DNA of 64,000 nt from Bacillota bacterium. Lineage in GTDB: Bacteria; Bacillota; Clostridia; Tissierellales; MES13. Made by a program: the position numbers and the translations under genes. The notes beneath the pieces were generated by a model, which was not told the origin of the DNA, did not search any database, and saw only the letters and a list, made by a program, of their open reading frames with translations. Position 1 is the first letter of the stretch, and the number at the start of each line of letters is the position of its first letter. The DNA lies in assembly GCA_009711785.1 (NCBI GenBank), contig VENA01000016.1, positions 153,647 to 217,646 on the forward strand. The letters are read 5' to 3'. Positions 8,546 through 18,731 of this stretch are shown here, in pieces.

Positions 8546-8944
8546 ATGAAAAGAGATAAAATGATTAAACTCATAACTATTTTACTGTTTTTATCTATAG
8601 TGCTAAATATTTATTTATATAATAGCGATAAAAAAGAGAATAATGTTCATTATATGGTTGATAAAGTAGTATCTTCTATTTATAAAAATGACATATCAGA
8701 TATGGAGGATTTAATAATAGAGGATTATGATAGGGAACATTGGAAAAGAATAATTGAAAAATTTAACAAAAATCATGTTGATGATAATACAGATGGTCGA
8801 TATTCATTTGGTACTTTTGTAACCTTAAAACTTCATAATGAAACTTATATTATAAATATTTATCCTGATATAAATGGAGATTTATATATTGATGATATAT
8901 CTCCTATAGAAGAAAGTGAAAGAAAAGATATATTTATAAAATAA
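8546..8944 (+). CDS. Hypothetical membrane-anchored protein
   Basis: 132 residues. One N-terminal transmembrane or uncleaved signal segment (IKLITILLFLSIVLNIYLY), then an extracytoplasmic acidic domain of about 105 residues (VHYMVDKVVSSIYKNDISDM, later GTFVTLKLHNETYIINIYPD). GGAGGGGA precedes the ATG. Single unit with its own terminator. No family recognised; no lipobox Cys and no Cys in the domain. Confidence 0.7.
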   Translation: MKRDKMIKLITILLFLSIVLNIYLYNSDKKENNVHYMVDKVVSSIYKNDISDMEDLIIEDYDREHWKRIIEKFNKNHVDDNTDGRYSFGTFVTLKLHNETYIINIYPDINGDLYIDDISPIEESERKDIFIK

Positions 8945-8950
8945 AAATTA

Positions 8951-8984
8951 AAAGGGAAACAGCTTAGCTGCTTCCCTTTTTTTA
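8951..8984. terminator. Bidirectional terminator
   Basis: Stem AAAGGGAA.CAGC paired with GCTG.TTCCCTTT, loop TTA, followed by a T run. It ends the plus-strand gene at 8944 and probably also the convergent kbl transcript. Confidence 0.88.
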
Positions 8985-8988
8985 TAAC

Positions 8989-10170
8989 TTAAAGTATACC
9001 CATTTCTTTTCCTACCTTTTCAAAGGTATCTACTACTCTATCTAATTGTTCTTTTGAATGTCCTGCAGTAACCATACATCTTACTCTTCCTGTACCCTTT
9101 GGAACTGTAGGGAATACTATTGGTGATACAAATACTCCTTCTTCCTTTAGTCTATTACTAAATTCCATGGATTTTGCTTCCTCGCCTATAATAACAGGCG
9201 TTATTGGAGTTTCACTATGTCCTGTATCAAAACCTAGCTTGCCTAATTTTTCTTTAAAATACTTAGCATTATCCCATAGTTTATCAGTAAATTCTGTTGT
9301 TTCCATAAGCATATCTACAGCTTCTATAATAGCACCTACAGCAGCTGGTGGTAAGGATGTACTAAATAATATTGGTCTACCTCTATGATTTAACCATTCC
9401 TGTGCTGCTTTAGAACATGCTACATATCCACCTATAACCCCTATAGCTTTAGATAATGTACCTATACTAAAGTCAACTCTTCCATGTAAATTAAAATGAT
9501 CCACTGTTCCTCTACCACTTTCACCTAATACGCCAGACCCATGGGCATCATCAACATAAGTCATTGCATTATATTTTTCAGCTAATTCAACAATTTCAGG
9601 TAATTTAGCAACATCTCCATCCATACTAAATACACCATCAGTAATTATTAATACATTTTCGTAATTATCTCTTTTTTCTTTTAACACTCTTTCTAAATCT
9701 TTCATATCAGAATGTTTAAATATTGCTTTATCTGCTTTACTTAATTTAACTCCATCTATTATACTTGCATGATTTAATTCATCAGAGATAATAAGATCTC
9801 CCTTTTCTGTAATTGCCTGTATAGCTCCTGCATTACAGTTAAATCCTGATTGAAAAACCATTACTGCTTCTTCTCTTTTAAATTTAGCAAGTTTCTCTTC
9901 TAACTCTTCATGAATATCCATATTACCAATTATAGTCCTAACTGCTCCAGAACCTACTCCGTACTTTTTAACAGCCTCTATCGCAGCGTTTTTAAGTCTT
10001 GGGTGATTCGCAAAGCCTAAATAGTTATTAGATGATAAGTTTATTACCTTCTTTCCATCTAGAATAACTTCAGCTTCGTTAGGTCCTTCTAAAACTGGAA
10101 GTTTTCTATAAACTCCTTCATCTTTAAGTTCTTGAATCTTTTTTTCTAAGTATGTAGGTCCATTTGACAT
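8989..10170 (-). CDS. kbl: Glycine C-acetyltransferase (2-amino-3-ketobutyrate CoA ligase)
   Basis: 393 residues, an alpha-oxoamine synthase of PLP fold type I. It cleaves 2-amino-3-oxobutyrate with CoA into glycine and acetyl-CoA in threonine breakdown. Seen: substrate loop [12 protein letters not shown], glycine-rich [29 protein letters not shown] (about 207-216), and the PLP lysine in GTLSKAIG (Lys241). The start is ATG 10170, 8 nt after GGAGG; a TTG two codons upstream is less likely. 8-Amino-7-oxononanoate synthase is the close alternative, but no biotin genes are nearby; nor is tdh. Confidence 0.88.
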   Translation of the reverse strand: MSNGPTYLEKKIQELKDEGVYRKLPVLEGPNEAEVILDGKKVINLSSNNYLGFANHPRLKNAAIEAVKKYGVGSGAVRTIIGNMDIHEELEEKLAKFKREEAVMVFQSGFNCNAGAIQAITEKGDLIISDELNHASIIDGVKLSKADKAIFKHSDMKDLERVLKEKRDNYENVLIITDGVFSMDGDVAKLPEIVELAEKYNAMTYVDDAHGSGVLGESGRGTVDHFNLHGRVDFSIGTLSKAIGVIGGYVACSKAAQEWLNHRGRPILFSTSLPPAAVGAIIEAVDMLMETTEFTDKLWDNAKYFKEKLGKLGFDTGHSETPITPVIIGEEAKSMEFSNRLKEEGVFVSPIVFPTVPKGTGRVRCMVTAGHSKEQLDRVVDTFEKVGKEMGIL

Positions 10171-10194
10171 ACACAATACCTCCTTTAAATAGTT

Positions 10195-10217
10195 GAAAAG
10201 ATTTAGGAAACCTTTTC
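10195..10217. promoter_or_regulatory. Inverted repeat in the kbl leader
   Basis: GAAAAG-A-TTT/AAA-C-CTTTTC style inverted repeat (one mismatch) about 25-47 bases upstream of the kbl start. It could be an RNA hairpin or an operator; it has no long U tract on the minus strand. Confidence 0.35.
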
Positions 10218-10311
10218 ATCAATATTAAATGTATTTCCTATATTCCCAACAATTATAAGTATAACATACCTATAAACATTTTTGTTTTTTGTAAATTTAA
10301 TTTAATATTTT

Positions 10312-10806
10312 CTAGTTTTTATAAAATTTAATTTTAGTTTCCATATAATCCTCTTCTAATTTAAGTATTATATATGTATACCATTTTTCCCTTCTTTTAT
10401 TAAAGGGAGATCCTGGATTTAATAATAATATTCCATTTTTAGTTTTTAATAAAGGTTTATGACTATGTCCAAATGTTATTATATCAACCTTTTCATTTTT
10501 AAATTCTTCTAAAACTCTTTTATTTGTAGTGGATTTGTCTCCATGTCCATGAAACAAACCTATCCTATAACCATTTAAACTTATTATTCTTTTTTTAGTT
10601 ATACTATCTTCAATACCTTTATCATCTACATTTCCATATACTCCATATAATTTTTTATTTTCCTTTAAAAAATTATATGCTTTAATACTTTTATAATCTC
10701 CTAAATGAATCAAAGTATCTATATTTTTAAATTTAGTATTTAAAAATACTTTAAGCTTGTCTAAATCCTTAGTTATATGGGTATCAGATATTATCCCTAT
10801 CTCCAT
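10312..10806 (-). CDS. YfcE/MJ0936-type metallophosphoesterase
   Basis: 164 residues. The five metal-binding blocks of the family are visible: IISDTH, HLGDY, YGNVDD, LFHGHGD and FGHSHKP, followed by LNPGSP. Such enzymes hydrolyse phosphodiesters with Mn2+ or other divalent metals; the physiological substrate is generally unknown. AGGAGG lies four bases before the ATG. It is eight bases after queG, so it is likely the last gene of the lepB-queG operon. Confidence 0.9.
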   Translation of the reverse strand: MEIGIISDTHITKDLDKLKVFLNTKFKNIDTLIHLGDYKSIKAYNFLKENKKLYGVYGNVDDKGIEDSITKKRIISLNGYRIGLFHGHGDKSTTNKRVLEEFKNEKVDIITFGHSHKPLLKTKNGILLLNPGSPFNKRREKWYTYIILKLEEDYMETKIKFYKN

Positions 10807-10814
10807 AGATCCTC

Positions 10815-11921
10815 CTAATTAAAATATTTTAATAAATTCGTAAATTCTTTTTTTACTTTAATACTTTTTTCCTTTTTTAATTGGTTAATAATTAACTCTT
10901 TCCCTAGCTCTTTATCGATTTTTAATAACGCCCATGCTGCATATTCTCTTAACATTTCACTATCTTCTTTTAAAGCATCTTTAACTAAATTAAGATAATC
11001 TTTATTTTTAATATTACCTAATAATATTAAAATATTTCGCTTTAAAATATTTTTTCCTCTCCAACTCCCTGATATATGTCCATATTTATTTTTAAACTCT
11101 TTATTTGATAAAGCAAACATTTCTTTAATATCTAAACTCCCATTAGTTATTTTAGGTAAAAAATCTATAGTATCTCCAAAATATACATCCTTATTTTTAG
11201 GACAAACCATCTGACATGTATCACAACCATATACTTTAGCTTCCATCTTTTCTCTTAATTCATAAGGGATTTTTTTCTTAGTTTGGGTTAAATATGATAT
11301 GCATCTACTTGCATCTACTTTATAATTTTCCTTTAAAGCCTTAGTTGGACATGCATCAATACATAATCTACAATCACCACATTTTTGTTTAACCTCATCA
11401 TCTTTTTTAATATCTAAATCAGTTATAATATACCCCAAAAATATAAAAGAACCATAATAATCATTTATTATGGAGCAATTTTTTCCATACCAGCCTATTC
11501 CAGATCTTTTTGCAACCTCTCTATCTATTAAAGGTCCTGTATCAACATATATTTTATATTTAAAATTTTTATTCTTTTTTATACTATCAGTAAGTGATTT
11601 TAATTTTTCATAAAGTACATCATGATAATCCTTTCCCCATGAAGACCTAGAAAGCATGCCCTTTATTTCTTTGTTTTTTCTTATTTTATTATCTAAATTA
11701 TAAGATAAACCAGCTACTATTATTGATTTCCCTTCTGGAAGTAGTTTTTTAGGGTCTATCCTTAAATTAATATCCTTTTCTTCAAACTCAGTATGATAAT
11801 TCATTTTTTCTCTATTTTCTAAAATTTCTACTAAATTATCAAAGGGTACTGTATCTGTAAAACCTAAAATATCTATTCCTAAATTAACTGCTTCTTTCTT
11901 TATATAATCCTTTAATATCAT
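10815..11921 (-). CDS. queG: Epoxyqueuosine reductase
   Basis: 368 residues. Catalyses the last step of queuosine synthesis, reducing epoxyqueuosine in tRNA with a cobalamin cofactor and two 4Fe-4S clusters. Two ferredoxin-type Cys sets are present: [16 protein letters not shown] and [11 protein letters not shown]. Upstream [20 protein letters not shown] is the QueG signature. A C-terminal HEAT-like region (about 290-365) is typical. Overlaps lepB by four bases, so co-translated. Confidence 0.95.
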   Translation of the reverse strand: MILKDYIKKEAVNLGIDILGFTDTVPFDNLVEILENREKMNYHTEFEEKDINLRIDPKKLLPEGKSIIVAGLSYNLDNKIRKNKEIKGMLSRSSWGKDYHDVLYEKLKSLTDSIKKNKNFKYKIYVDTGPLIDREVAKRSGIGWYGKNCSIINDYYGSFIFLGYIITDLDIKKDDEVKQKCGDCRLCIDACPTKALKENYKVDASRCISYLTQTKKKIPYELREKMEAKVYGCDTCQMVCPKNKDVYFGDTIDFLPKITNGSLDIKEMFALSNKEFKNKYGHISGSWRGKNILKRNILILLGNIKNKDYLNLVKDALKEDSEMLREYAAWALLKIDKELGKELIINQLKKEKSIKVKKEFTNLLKYFN

Positions 11922-12499
11922 TTTACCACCTCAATAAATCCATCTCCGTATTCTGGGTATTTTACAGAAAAAGTTGTAACATCTTTAAAGGGCCAAAGTT
12001 TTGTTGTTGCTTTTCCTATTATATTTTCTATAGGAACGTAACCAAAGCTTCTACTATCATTGCTATTGTTTCTATTATCCCCCATGACAAATATACTACC
12101 CTCTGGTACTATACCTTCTATAAAATTATAGTCTCTATCTAAAAGATTCTTATTAACAATATAATCTTCTTTTAACCTTTCTCCATTTACATACACACAA
12201 TCTTTTTCTAGAAAATAATAATCTCCCTCTGTAGCTATAACCCGTTTTATAAATAATTCGTCTTTTCTTTTTTTAATAGGAGGTGAAAATACTACTATTT
12301 CTCCCCTCTTAGGTCTTTGAAAATAATAACTTAATTTATCTACTATTAATCTATCATTATTGTGTATAGTTGTAAGCATAGATTCACCACTTACAACTGT
12401 TATACTAAATAAAAATTTTTCTATAGCTAAGGTAATGATTAATGCAATTATAAAAGTTTTTAATAGATTAATTATATTTTTTATAAAAATCTTTATCAT
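11918..12499 (-). CDS. lepB: Signal peptidase I
   Basis: 193 residues, membrane-anchored by one N-terminal helix ([20 protein letters not shown]). Removes signal peptides from secreted proteins using a Ser/Lys dyad: Ser40 in SGESMLTTI and Lys85 in LFIKRVIA; later boxes [11 protein letters not shown] and FGYV are intact. Bacillus-type short form. First gene of the lepB-queG-phosphoesterase operon; the ribosome site (GGGACGTGG) is weak. Confidence 0.95.
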   Translation of the reverse strand: MIKIFIKNIINLLKTFIIALIITLAIEKFLFSITVVSGESMLTTIHNNDRLIVDKLSYYFQRPKRGEIVVFSPPIKKRKDELFIKRVIATEGDYYFLEKDCVYVNGERLKEDYIVNKNLLDRDYNFIEGIVPEGSIFVMGDNRNNSNDSRSFGYVPIENIIGKATTKLWPFKDVTTFSVKYPEYGDGFIEVVK

Positions 12500-12633
12500 T
12501 TAACCACGTCCCATAAATAAAAGTATATTATAAAATTAAATATTTTAAAACTAATTAAGTAAATTTCCTCTTATAAACCTATATAAACTCTATGTAATAT
12601 TAATCCCAACTTATGTAAGTTTTATTCTTCATA

Positions 12634-12665
12634 TATAAAAAATGTGCTGAAATATTCAGCACATT
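12634..12665 (-). terminator. Terminator after nfo
   Basis: Perfect 11-bp stem AATGTGCTGAA/TTCAGCACATT with a 3-nt loop, followed on the minus strand by a U-rich stretch. Confidence 0.88.
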
Positions 12666-12668
12666 TAT

Positions 12669-13496
12669 CTATTCTCTCAAACTTTTAAGTAATGATATTT
12701 CTTCTTTATAACCTTCTAATTCATTAGGAGTTTCTAAAAGAAATGGTAACTCTTTTAATTGAGGATGGTTAATTATCTTTTTAATACCTTCAAGTCCTAT
12801 TAATCCCTCTCCAATTTTTGCATGTCTATCCTTATTAGATTCAAATTCTTTCATACTATCATTTAGATGAATTGCCTTTAAAGAATCTATTCCTATAGTT
12901 TTATCAAATTTCTCTAATACATTATCTAAATCATTTACTATATCATAACCTGCTGCATATATATGACAAGTATCTAAACACACTCCTATTAATTCTTTAT
13001 ACTTTATTCTATCTTTAATTTCTTTAAGTTGTTCAAAGGTATACCCTATTTCTGTACCCTTTCCAGACATTGTTTCTAAAAGAATTGTAGTATTTTCATT
13101 TCCAGTTAATACCCCATTGATAAGTTTAGTTATTTTTTCAATACCAAACTCTACCCCTTTACCTGTATGACTTCCTGGATGAAAAGTATAAAGGTCACAA
13201 GGAATAGTTTCAAGTCTTTTTAAATCATCTTTAAACATTTCTTTAGCAAAATCCCAAACGTGTCCTTTATAAGATGCCATATTTAATGTATATGGAGCAT
13301 GGGCTAATAAAGGAGCGAAATTATTATCTTTCATAATTTTTTTTAATTTCTTTATATCTTCTAAATCTAATGCTTTAGCTTTTCCTCCCCTTGGGTTTCT
13401 TGTGAAAAATTGAAAGGTGTTTGCACCTATATCTAATGCTAGTTTCCCTGCATTTTCAAATCCTTTTGATATTGTCAAATGACTTCCTATATTCAT
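12669..13496 (-). CDS. nfo: Endonuclease IV (AP endonuclease)
   Basis: 275 residues, normal length. Cleaves DNA 5' to abasic sites using three zinc ions. Seen: [11 protein letters not shown] start, [78 protein letters not shown] and LETPNE, which carry the usual His, Glu and Asp zinc ligands. Start set to ATG 13496 after GAGGTG; the frame also has a GTG nine bases upstream that is part of the ribosome site. Confidence 0.96.
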   Translation of the reverse strand: MNIGSHLTISKGFENAGKLALDIGANTFQFFTRNPRGGKAKALDLEDIKKLKKIMKDNNFAPLLAHAPYTLNMASYKGHVWDFAKEMFKDDLKRLETIPCDLYTFHPGSHTGKGVEFGIEKITKLINGVLTGNENTTILLETMSGKGTEIGYTFEQLKEIKDRIKYKELIGVCLDTCHIYAAGYDIVNDLDNVLEKFDKTIGIDSLKAIHLNDSMKEFESNKDRHAKIGEGLIGLEGIKKIINHPQLKELPFLLETPNELEGYKEEISLLKSLRE

Positions 13497-13513
13497 AATA
13501 ATCACCTCTAATA

Positions 13514-13996
13514 TTAAATTAAAACTTTTATAATAAAAACAAAGATTATAATACTTGCTATTATACTATCAAAAACAATTCCTAGTAAATATCCTATAAA
13601 CGTAGCTAAACCTATGTTAACTGATTTTTTAAACTTATTATTAGATAATAATTCTCCTATTATTGCCCCTATAAATTGTCCAATTATAAGACCTATAATA
13701 TTAAATAGAAAAAAACCTATTATTGCACCTAAACACATCCCTATTATTCCCTTAGTTGATGCCCCTACCTTTTTTGTAGTTATTATAGAAGCTAAGTAAT
13801 CAAACACAAAGGAAAAAGAAGTCAAAATAGCAAAAATAATTACCGTTGTCAAAGTAATATCTTTAAAATTTGTCAAAAGTGCATATATAAATGTTACAAT
13901 AAATATAAGACCTGTACCAGGTATAATAGGAAAAAAAACACCGAAAAAACCTATTATCATACATATAATAGCTATTATTGTTAATATTGTATTCAA
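13514..13996 (-). CDS. DUF456 family membrane protein
   Basis: 160 residues, almost entirely hydrophobic, with about five membrane segments and the family motif [17 protein letters not shown] near the N-terminus, then [23 protein letters not shown] start behind GGAGGT. Function unknown. Seventeen bases upstream of nfo in the same direction, so co-transcribed. Confidence 0.85.
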   Translation of the reverse strand: MNTILTIIAIICMIIGFFGVFFPIIPGTGLIFIVTFIYALLTNFKDITLTTVIIFAILTSFSFVFDYLASIITTKKVGASTKGIIGMCLGAIIGFFLFNIIGLIIGQFIGAIIGELLSNNKFKKSVNIGLATFIGYLLGIVFDSIIASIIIFVFIIKVLI

Positions 13997-14081
13997 ATAC
14001 TACCTCCTTCCATATTATTATACCCATTATTAATTATATAAACTTTAATTTTAAACTTAAGTTTAATACTCTCCTAAATTA

Positions 14082-14090
14082 TGTTATAAT
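14082..14090 (+). promoter_or_regulatory. Extended -10 promoter element before rodA
   Basis: TGTTATAAT (extended -10 TGnTATAAT) ends 34 bases upstream of the rodA start. The -35 region (TTTAAT, 14062-14067) is weak, as is usual with extended -10 promoters. Confidence 0.5.
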
Positions 14091-14124
14091 CTATTATTAT
14101 ATAGTAATTAGAAAGGATAATTCT

Positions 14125-15246
14125 ATGATAAATTTCGAAAAGAAGCTTTTAAGAAAGTTCGACTATATACTTTTTCTGTCAATAACTTTATTAAGCGTGT
14201 TTGGTTTCATTTCATTATATGCTTCTAGCATTGGTACAAAGGGTATAGCCCATATAGGAGATGTGAAAACTCAAGCAATTGCTTTTTTAATTGGTATTGT
14301 TACTATGCTTATATTAACATTTTTTGATTATGATGTATTAGGTAAATTTTATCTTCCAATTTATATATTTTGCAATTTACTTTTAATAGCAGTATTATTA
14401 TTTGGAACAGGTGAAAAACAATGGGGAGCAAGAAGTTGGCTTGTAATTGGTTCTTTTAGTTTCCAACCCTCTGAAATTGTTAAGATAGGTACAATAATAT
14501 CCGTTGCTAAATTTATTGAAAAAAACAGCGAAAAAATTAATGAACTTTTTACTTTAATAAAAGTTTTGACATTCTCATTCATCCCTGTTTTTTTAATATT
14601 ATTGCAACCTGATTTTGGGACAGCAGTTGTTTTTATATTTTTTATAGTAGCTATGCTTTTTGTTACAGGTTTAGATATTAAATATTTTTTATATGCTGGA
14701 ATAACAGCTATAGCTAGCATGTTTTTTATGTACTTTTTTACCTTTGATGATTATCAAAAGGACAGACTAAACGTATTTTTAAATCCTGAAGCTGATAATT
14801 TGAATTCAGGATATCATGTAGCTCAATCTAAAATCGCTATAGGTTCTGGAAAAAAATTAGGAAGATTTTTATTTGATGAAATTAATTTCACATCCGGTGG
14901 ATTTCTTCCAGAAAAACACACAGATTTTATATTTTCAGTTATCGGTGAAGCCTTTGGTTTAATTGGTGGACTTGTGTTAATAAGTCTATATTTTATTATG
15001 ATATATAGATTAATATCTATTGCAAAGGCAGCTAAAAATTTATTTGGCTCACTAGTTATTGTAGGAGTTACGGCAATGATGGTATTTCATGTTATACAAA
15101 ACATCGGAATGACAATGGGACTACTACCAGTTACTGGTATACCCCTCCCCTTTATTAGTAAGGGTGGAACGTTTTTAATTTCAAATATGATAAGTATAGG
15201 ATTAGCTTTAAGTATAGGAATTAGAAAAAATAAAATAAACTTTTAA
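14125..15246 (+). CDS. rodA: RodA/FtsW family peptidoglycan glycosyltransferase
   Basis: 373 residues, SEDS family integral membrane protein with about ten helices. It polymerises lipid II into glycan strands together with a class B penicillin-binding protein. Signatures: WLVIGSFSFQPSEIVKIG, LLQPDFGTAVVF, GYHVAQSKIAIGSG, LPEKHTDFIFSVIGEAFG and GLLPVTGIPLPFISKGGT. The frame is open from 13978, but GAAAGGAT just before ATG 14125 sets the true start. Not next to ftsZ/ftsI genes, so the RodA (elongation or sporulation) role is more likely than FtsW. Confidence 0.92.
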   Translation: MINFEKKLLRKFDYILFLSITLLSVFGFISLYASSIGTKGIAHIGDVKTQAIAFLIGIVTMLILTFFDYDVLGKFYLPIYIFCNLLLIAVLLFGTGEKQWGARSWLVIGSFSFQPSEIVKIGTIISVAKFIEKNSEKINELFTLIKVLTFSFIPVFLILLQPDFGTAVVFIFFIVAMLFVTGLDIKYFLYAGITAIASMFFMYFFTFDDYQKDRLNVFLNPEADNLNSGYHVAQSKIAIGSGKKLGRFLFDEINFTSGGFLPEKHTDFIFSVIGEAFGLIGGLVLISLYFIMIYRLISIAKAAKNLFGSLVIVGVTAMMVFHVIQNIGMTMGLLPVTGIPLPFISKGGTFLISNMISIGLALSIGIRKNKINF

Positions 15247-15275
15247 AACAGTAGAAAACTTTTCTACTGTTTTTT
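15245..15275 (+). terminator. Terminator after rodA
   Basis: Stem AACAGTAGAAAA/TTTTCTACTGTT followed by a T run. Confidence 0.88.
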
Positions 15276-15281
15276 TATAAG

Positions 15282-15312
15282 AAAAGTCATACATCTTTAA
15301 AAATGTATGACT
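15282..15312 (-). terminator. Terminator after the Nudix hydrolase gene
   Basis: Stem AGTCATACA/TGTATGACT (15285-15312), U-rich flank on the minus strand. Converges with the rodA terminator. Confidence 0.75.
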
Positions 15313-15325
15313 TATAAACAAAATA

Positions 15326-15781
15326 TTAAATTGATTTATTTTTTATATTTTCTAATACTAGTTTATAAACATCATCAGCATATGTTACGTTTTTTGGTAA
15401 TTCATCGAATAATTTTACTAAATCAGTTTCACTATTTCTAGGTTTAGGTTCAAATTTATCAACAGTTGCCACATATATAGCAGTTTTAAATGGTCCTTTT
15501 TCTTTATCCACTGTATAATAACCTAAAGGCATAATATCAGAAAGTATACCACCAATTTCTTCATATGTTTCTCTTTTAGCACACTCTAATATTGTTTCCT
15601 TTGATTCCCTTTTACCTGATGGGAATTCCCATCCCCTTCTCTTAATATGATAAGTCATAACAAATTTATCACCATAAAAAGGTATCACTAAACTTCCATT
15701 AGAATCTTCTAAACTTAAAGGATCTACTCCTATGAACATTTTAATATCCCCATTTGTTCCTTTAAAATTATATTCTTTCAA
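15326..15781 (-). CDS. Nudix hydrolase
   Basis: 151 residues. Complete Nudix box, G-x5-E-x7-RETYEEIGGI (starting GKRESKE), so it should hydrolyse a nucleoside diphosphate-linked substrate with Mg2+. The start is set at TTG 15781, five bases after AGGTGA; the alternative GTG at 15790 lies inside that site. Resembles the 8-oxo-dGTP diphosphatase/YtkD group in size, but substrate cannot be told from sequence. Confidence 0.88.
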   Translation of the reverse strand: MKEYNFKGTNGDIKMFIGVDPLSLEDSNGSLVIPFYGDKFVMTYHIKRRGWEFPSGKRESKETILECAKRETYEEIGGILSDIMPLGYYTVDKEKGPFKTAIYVATVDKFEPKPRNSETDLVKLFDELPKNVTYADDVYKLVLENIKNKSI

Positions 15782-15882
15782 TAATTTCACCTGCTTTCTA
15801 AAAATATTTATATATTATATTATGAAAAAAAAGTTTAAACGATATAATTTTAATTTTTTAAATATTCTGTAATTTCAAAATA

Positions 15883-15907
15883 TAAAAAAAGTGGCGAAAC
15901 CGCCACT
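15883..15907 (-). terminator. Terminator after glsA
   Basis: Stem AGTGGCG/CGCCACT followed by seven U residues on the minus strand. Confidence 0.9.
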
Positions 15908-15917
15908 TAAGCAACGA

Positions 15918-16835
15918 TTAAAATATACTTAGATTTATTTCTTCAGATAATTCTTTTAAAATTCCATATCCTCCTATAGAATTTCCTTTTTCATCTAATG
16001 AAGGTCCATAAACACCTATGCCCATGTTATTAGGTATTGATGCTAATATACCCCCTCCAACACCACTTTTTGCTGGGATTCCTACATTAATAGCAAACTC
16101 TCCTGAACCATTATACATACCACAGGTTACCATAAAAGTTTTTACTAATCTGGTTATATATTTATTAGCTAATACTTCATTTGTTTCTGGTACTACTCCG
16201 TCATTTGCTAAAAATAATCCTATATTTGCAATATCAACACAATTGACCTCTAAAGAACATTGTTTAAAATAAAGGTCTAATATTTCTTCAACATCTCCTT
16301 TTATAATACCTACATCTCTCATAAAATAGGCCATAGCTCTATTTCTATCACCTGTTCTTTTTTCAGATAAATATACTTCTTCGTTTATATCTATGTTTTC
16401 ATTTCTTGTTATTTTTCTAAAAAAGTCTAGTAACCTATTAAATTTATCATCCTTATTCTTTCCTTTGATTAATGAAGAAATAACGATAGCTCCTGCATTT
16501 ATCATAGGATTTAATGGTTTTGATGGCATTGTTGTTTCTAATTTTATTATTGAGTTAAATGCATCTCCTGTAGGTTCCTTTCCTACTTTCTTGAAAACCT
16601 CTTTTTCACCGTTATCCATAATTGCTAACATTAAGGTTACTGTTTTTGATATGCTTTGTATTGTAAATTTCTTATTGTAATCACCAGCAGTATAAAAGTT
16701 CCCTTCTAAATCAGCTAAACAAACACCTAAATCATCTTTTTTAGCATTTTCTAAAGCTGGTATATATGATGCTACTTCCCCTTTTTTTGTAAGTTTCTTA
16801 TTACTTTTAACTAAATTCTCTAATAATTCATTCAT
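15918..16835 (-). CDS. glsA: Glutaminase
   Basis: 305 residues, full length. Hydrolyses glutamine to glutamate and ammonia by a serine-dependent, beta-lactamase-like mechanism. Ser61 in the S-x-x-K motif (QSISKT) is the nucleophile; PLNPMINAGAIV, ERTGDRNRAMAYFM and GIPAKSGVGGGI are conserved family blocks. AAGGGG lies about ten bases upstream of the ATG. Single gene with its own terminator; fits an amino-acid-fermenting metabolism. Confidence 0.96.
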   Translation of the reverse strand: MNELLENLVKSNKKLTKKGEVASYIPALENAKKDDLGVCLADLEGNFYTAGDYNKKFTIQSISKTVTLMLAIMDNGEKEVFKKVGKEPTGDAFNSIIKLETTMPSKPLNPMINAGAIVISSLIKGKNKDDKFNRLLDFFRKITRNENIDINEEVYLSEKRTGDRNRAMAYFMRDVGIIKGDVEEILDLYFKQCSLEVNCVDIANIGLFLANDGVVPETNEVLANKYITRLVKTFMVTCGMYNGSGEFAINVGIPAKSGVGGGILASIPNNMGIGVYGPSLDEKGNSIGGYGILKELSEEINLSIF

Positions 16836-16939
16836 ATTAAAAAACCCCTTATCTCATGTCTATTAAAGCAATGTTAAATTTTTATCCCACTTATATATAA
16901 AATATATTAAATACCTTTATAAGTCAATAGGATTAAGGC

Positions 16940-16967
16940 AAAAAAAAAGCAGGAACTTAATCCTACT
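16940..16967 (-). terminator. Terminator after the nucleoside kinase gene
   Basis: Minus-strand stem AGTAGGA/TCCTGCT (one G-U pair) and a run of eight U. Confidence 0.82.
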
Positions 16968-16973
16968 TTTACT

Positions 16974-18635
16974 TTAATCCTCTCTAAAACAGCTTCCACC
17001 TACAAACTCTCTTATTATTGATGTATTAGGTATATTTTCTTCTTCAGATATATCTTTAAAATAATTAAGAAATTTAAGTAATCTTTTACTTTCTGCATAA
17101 TACTTACTTGAAGAGTCAATTTCCTTTAATAGCGGTTCTGCATATTTTTTTAATACTGCTAATTCATATACTAAGGCTGAGTTAAACATAACATCGGCTT
17201 CTTCTTGATATGGAAATATATTACTTTCTTCTCCCTTTCTAACAGAATCCCATAATTTCAAAGTCCTAACTGCATCATTTCCTCTATAATTATGATCTCT
17301 AACCATTCTTCTTAATAACCTTGTATCGGTTGTAGGAATTCTATTATGATAATCTATATTTAATTGGGTTAATGCACTTACATATACCTTAAACTTATTA
17401 TTTTTAGGTATAGATCTAGTTAATTTTTCGTTTAATCCATGTATACCTTCAATTATTATTGGTTGATCTTTATTTATTTTAATAGGCTTATCTCTAAATT
17501 TTCGTTTTCCTGATATAAAATCAAATTTAGGTAATCTAACTTCATCACCATTTATAAGCTTTATCAAATCTTCATTAAACTTCTCAATATCTATAGCATC
17601 TATAGATTCAAAGTCATATTCTCCATTTTCATCTAGAGGTGTATCCTCTCTATTCACAAAATAATCATCTAAGGAAATAGATATCGGCTTTTTACCATTT
17701 ACCCTTAAATGTATAGATAATCTTTGGGCAAAGGTAGTTTTGCCTGAAGAAGATGGTCCAGCTATCAAAATAATCCTTATATTTTTATCATTTGTTATAC
17801 TATCTGCGATATATGATAGTTTCTTTTCATGTAATGTTTCTGAAACTCTTATTATATCTCCTATTGATCCATCTTTTACTTTGTCGTTTAAAGCCCCCAC
17901 ATTACCAACATCTAAAATTTCACCCCAAGTTTCAGTTTCTTTAAATATTTTAGCTAACTTATTCTGTTCTATAAAATCTGGTATATCAAAGTTACTATCT
18001 TCCCTTGGGTATTGTATTATTATACCTGGTCTGTAGTATTTTAAATTAAATTTATCTATAAAGCCAGTTGAAGGAGCTAAATATCCATAAAACTTATCGT
18101 AAAATCCATCTAAATTATATACATGAATATCCTCCTTTTGTCTATACTTTGATAACCTTAATTTATCTTTCATATTCTGTTTTTTAAATATCTTATCAGC
18201 TTCATTAGTTTTTATTAACTCCCTTTTTATATCTAGGTCTTTATCTATAATTTCTTTCATCTTTCCTTTTATTTTTTTTACATCTCTAGGAGTTATATAT
18301 ACATTATGTATTTCTACATATAACCCATTACTTAATGAATGTTCTATAGAAACCCTTGAGTTTTCATATAATTCTTTACATGCTTTAACAAATATGTATG
18401 ATAACGTTCTTTTATAAACCCTTAAACCATCTTTATCTTTTATATCTAAAAATTCTACCTCTAAATTATTATCTATTTTATAATCTAAATGTTTTATTTC
18501 ATTGTTTATTCTTCCACACAAAAAGTTTTTATCCTTAAGTTCACTTACCTCTAATAATAAATCTTTTAACGGTGTACCTTTTTTTACCTTTACTTTCCCT
18601 ATTCCTTTTATGTTTACTTCCTTTTCAATAGTCAT
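16974..18635 (-). CDS. Uridine kinase-like nucleoside kinase with N-terminal TGS/ThrRS-like region
   Basis: 553 residues. Residues about 5-65 form a TGS-like beta-grasp domain (IKGIGKVKVKKGTPLKDLLL); about 70-270 resemble the second domain of threonyl-tRNA synthetase (SIEHSLSNGLYVEIH, FYGYLAPSTGFIDKFNLKYY). The C-terminal half is a phosphoribulokinase/uridine kinase domain with Walker A (IAGPSSSGKTTFAQR), SLDDYFVNR, and IIIEGIHGLN. This fusion is widespread in clostridia; the tRNA-synthetase-like part lacks an aminoacylation core. Start is ATG 18635, behind AGGGGG; the track's longer frame lacks a ribosome site. Confidence 0.9.
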   Translation of the reverse strand: MTIEKEVNIKGIGKVKVKKGTPLKDLLLEVSELKDKNFLCGRINNEIKHLDYKIDNNLEVEFLDIKDKDGLRVYKRTLSYIFVKACKELYENSRVSIEHSLSNGLYVEIHNVYITPRDVKKIKGKMKEIIDKDLDIKRELIKTNEADKIFKKQNMKDKLRLSKYRQKEDIHVYNLDGFYDKFYGYLAPSTGFIDKFNLKYYRPGIIIQYPREDSNFDIPDFIEQNKLAKIFKETETWGEILDVGNVGALNDKVKDGSIGDIIRVSETLHEKKLSYIADSITNDKNIRIILIAGPSSSGKTTFAQRLSIHLRVNGKKPISISLDDYFVNREDTPLDENGEYDFESIDAIDIEKFNEDLIKLINGDEVRLPKFDFISGKRKFRDKPIKINKDQPIIIEGIHGLNEKLTRSIPKNNKFKVYVSALTQLNIDYHNRIPTTDTRLLRRMVRDHNYRGNDAVRTLKLWDSVRKGEESNIFPYQEEADVMFNSALVYELAVLKKYAEPLLKEIDSSSKYYAESKRLLKFLNYFKDISEEENIPNTSIIREFVGGSCFRED

Positions 18636-18704
18636 ATTTTTCCCCCTTCGTTTTAAGTTATAATAAATATATACCCAAAACTTATGTATTATTACCAAAT
18701 TATA

Positions 18705-18729
18705 ATTAAAGCCCCTTTTAGGGGCTTTA
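18705..18729 (-). terminator. Terminator after the CBS-domain gene
   Basis: Stem AAAGCCCC/GGGGCTTT with loop TTTTA (18708-18728); U tract is short. Confidence 0.8.
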
Positions 18730-18731
18730 GA

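Noticed and set aside
16018..16272. Long plus-strand frames opposite glsA, kbl, pepT, AbgT and others
   Set aside because: These are low-complexity antisense frames of well-identified minus-strand genes, lacking ribosome sites.
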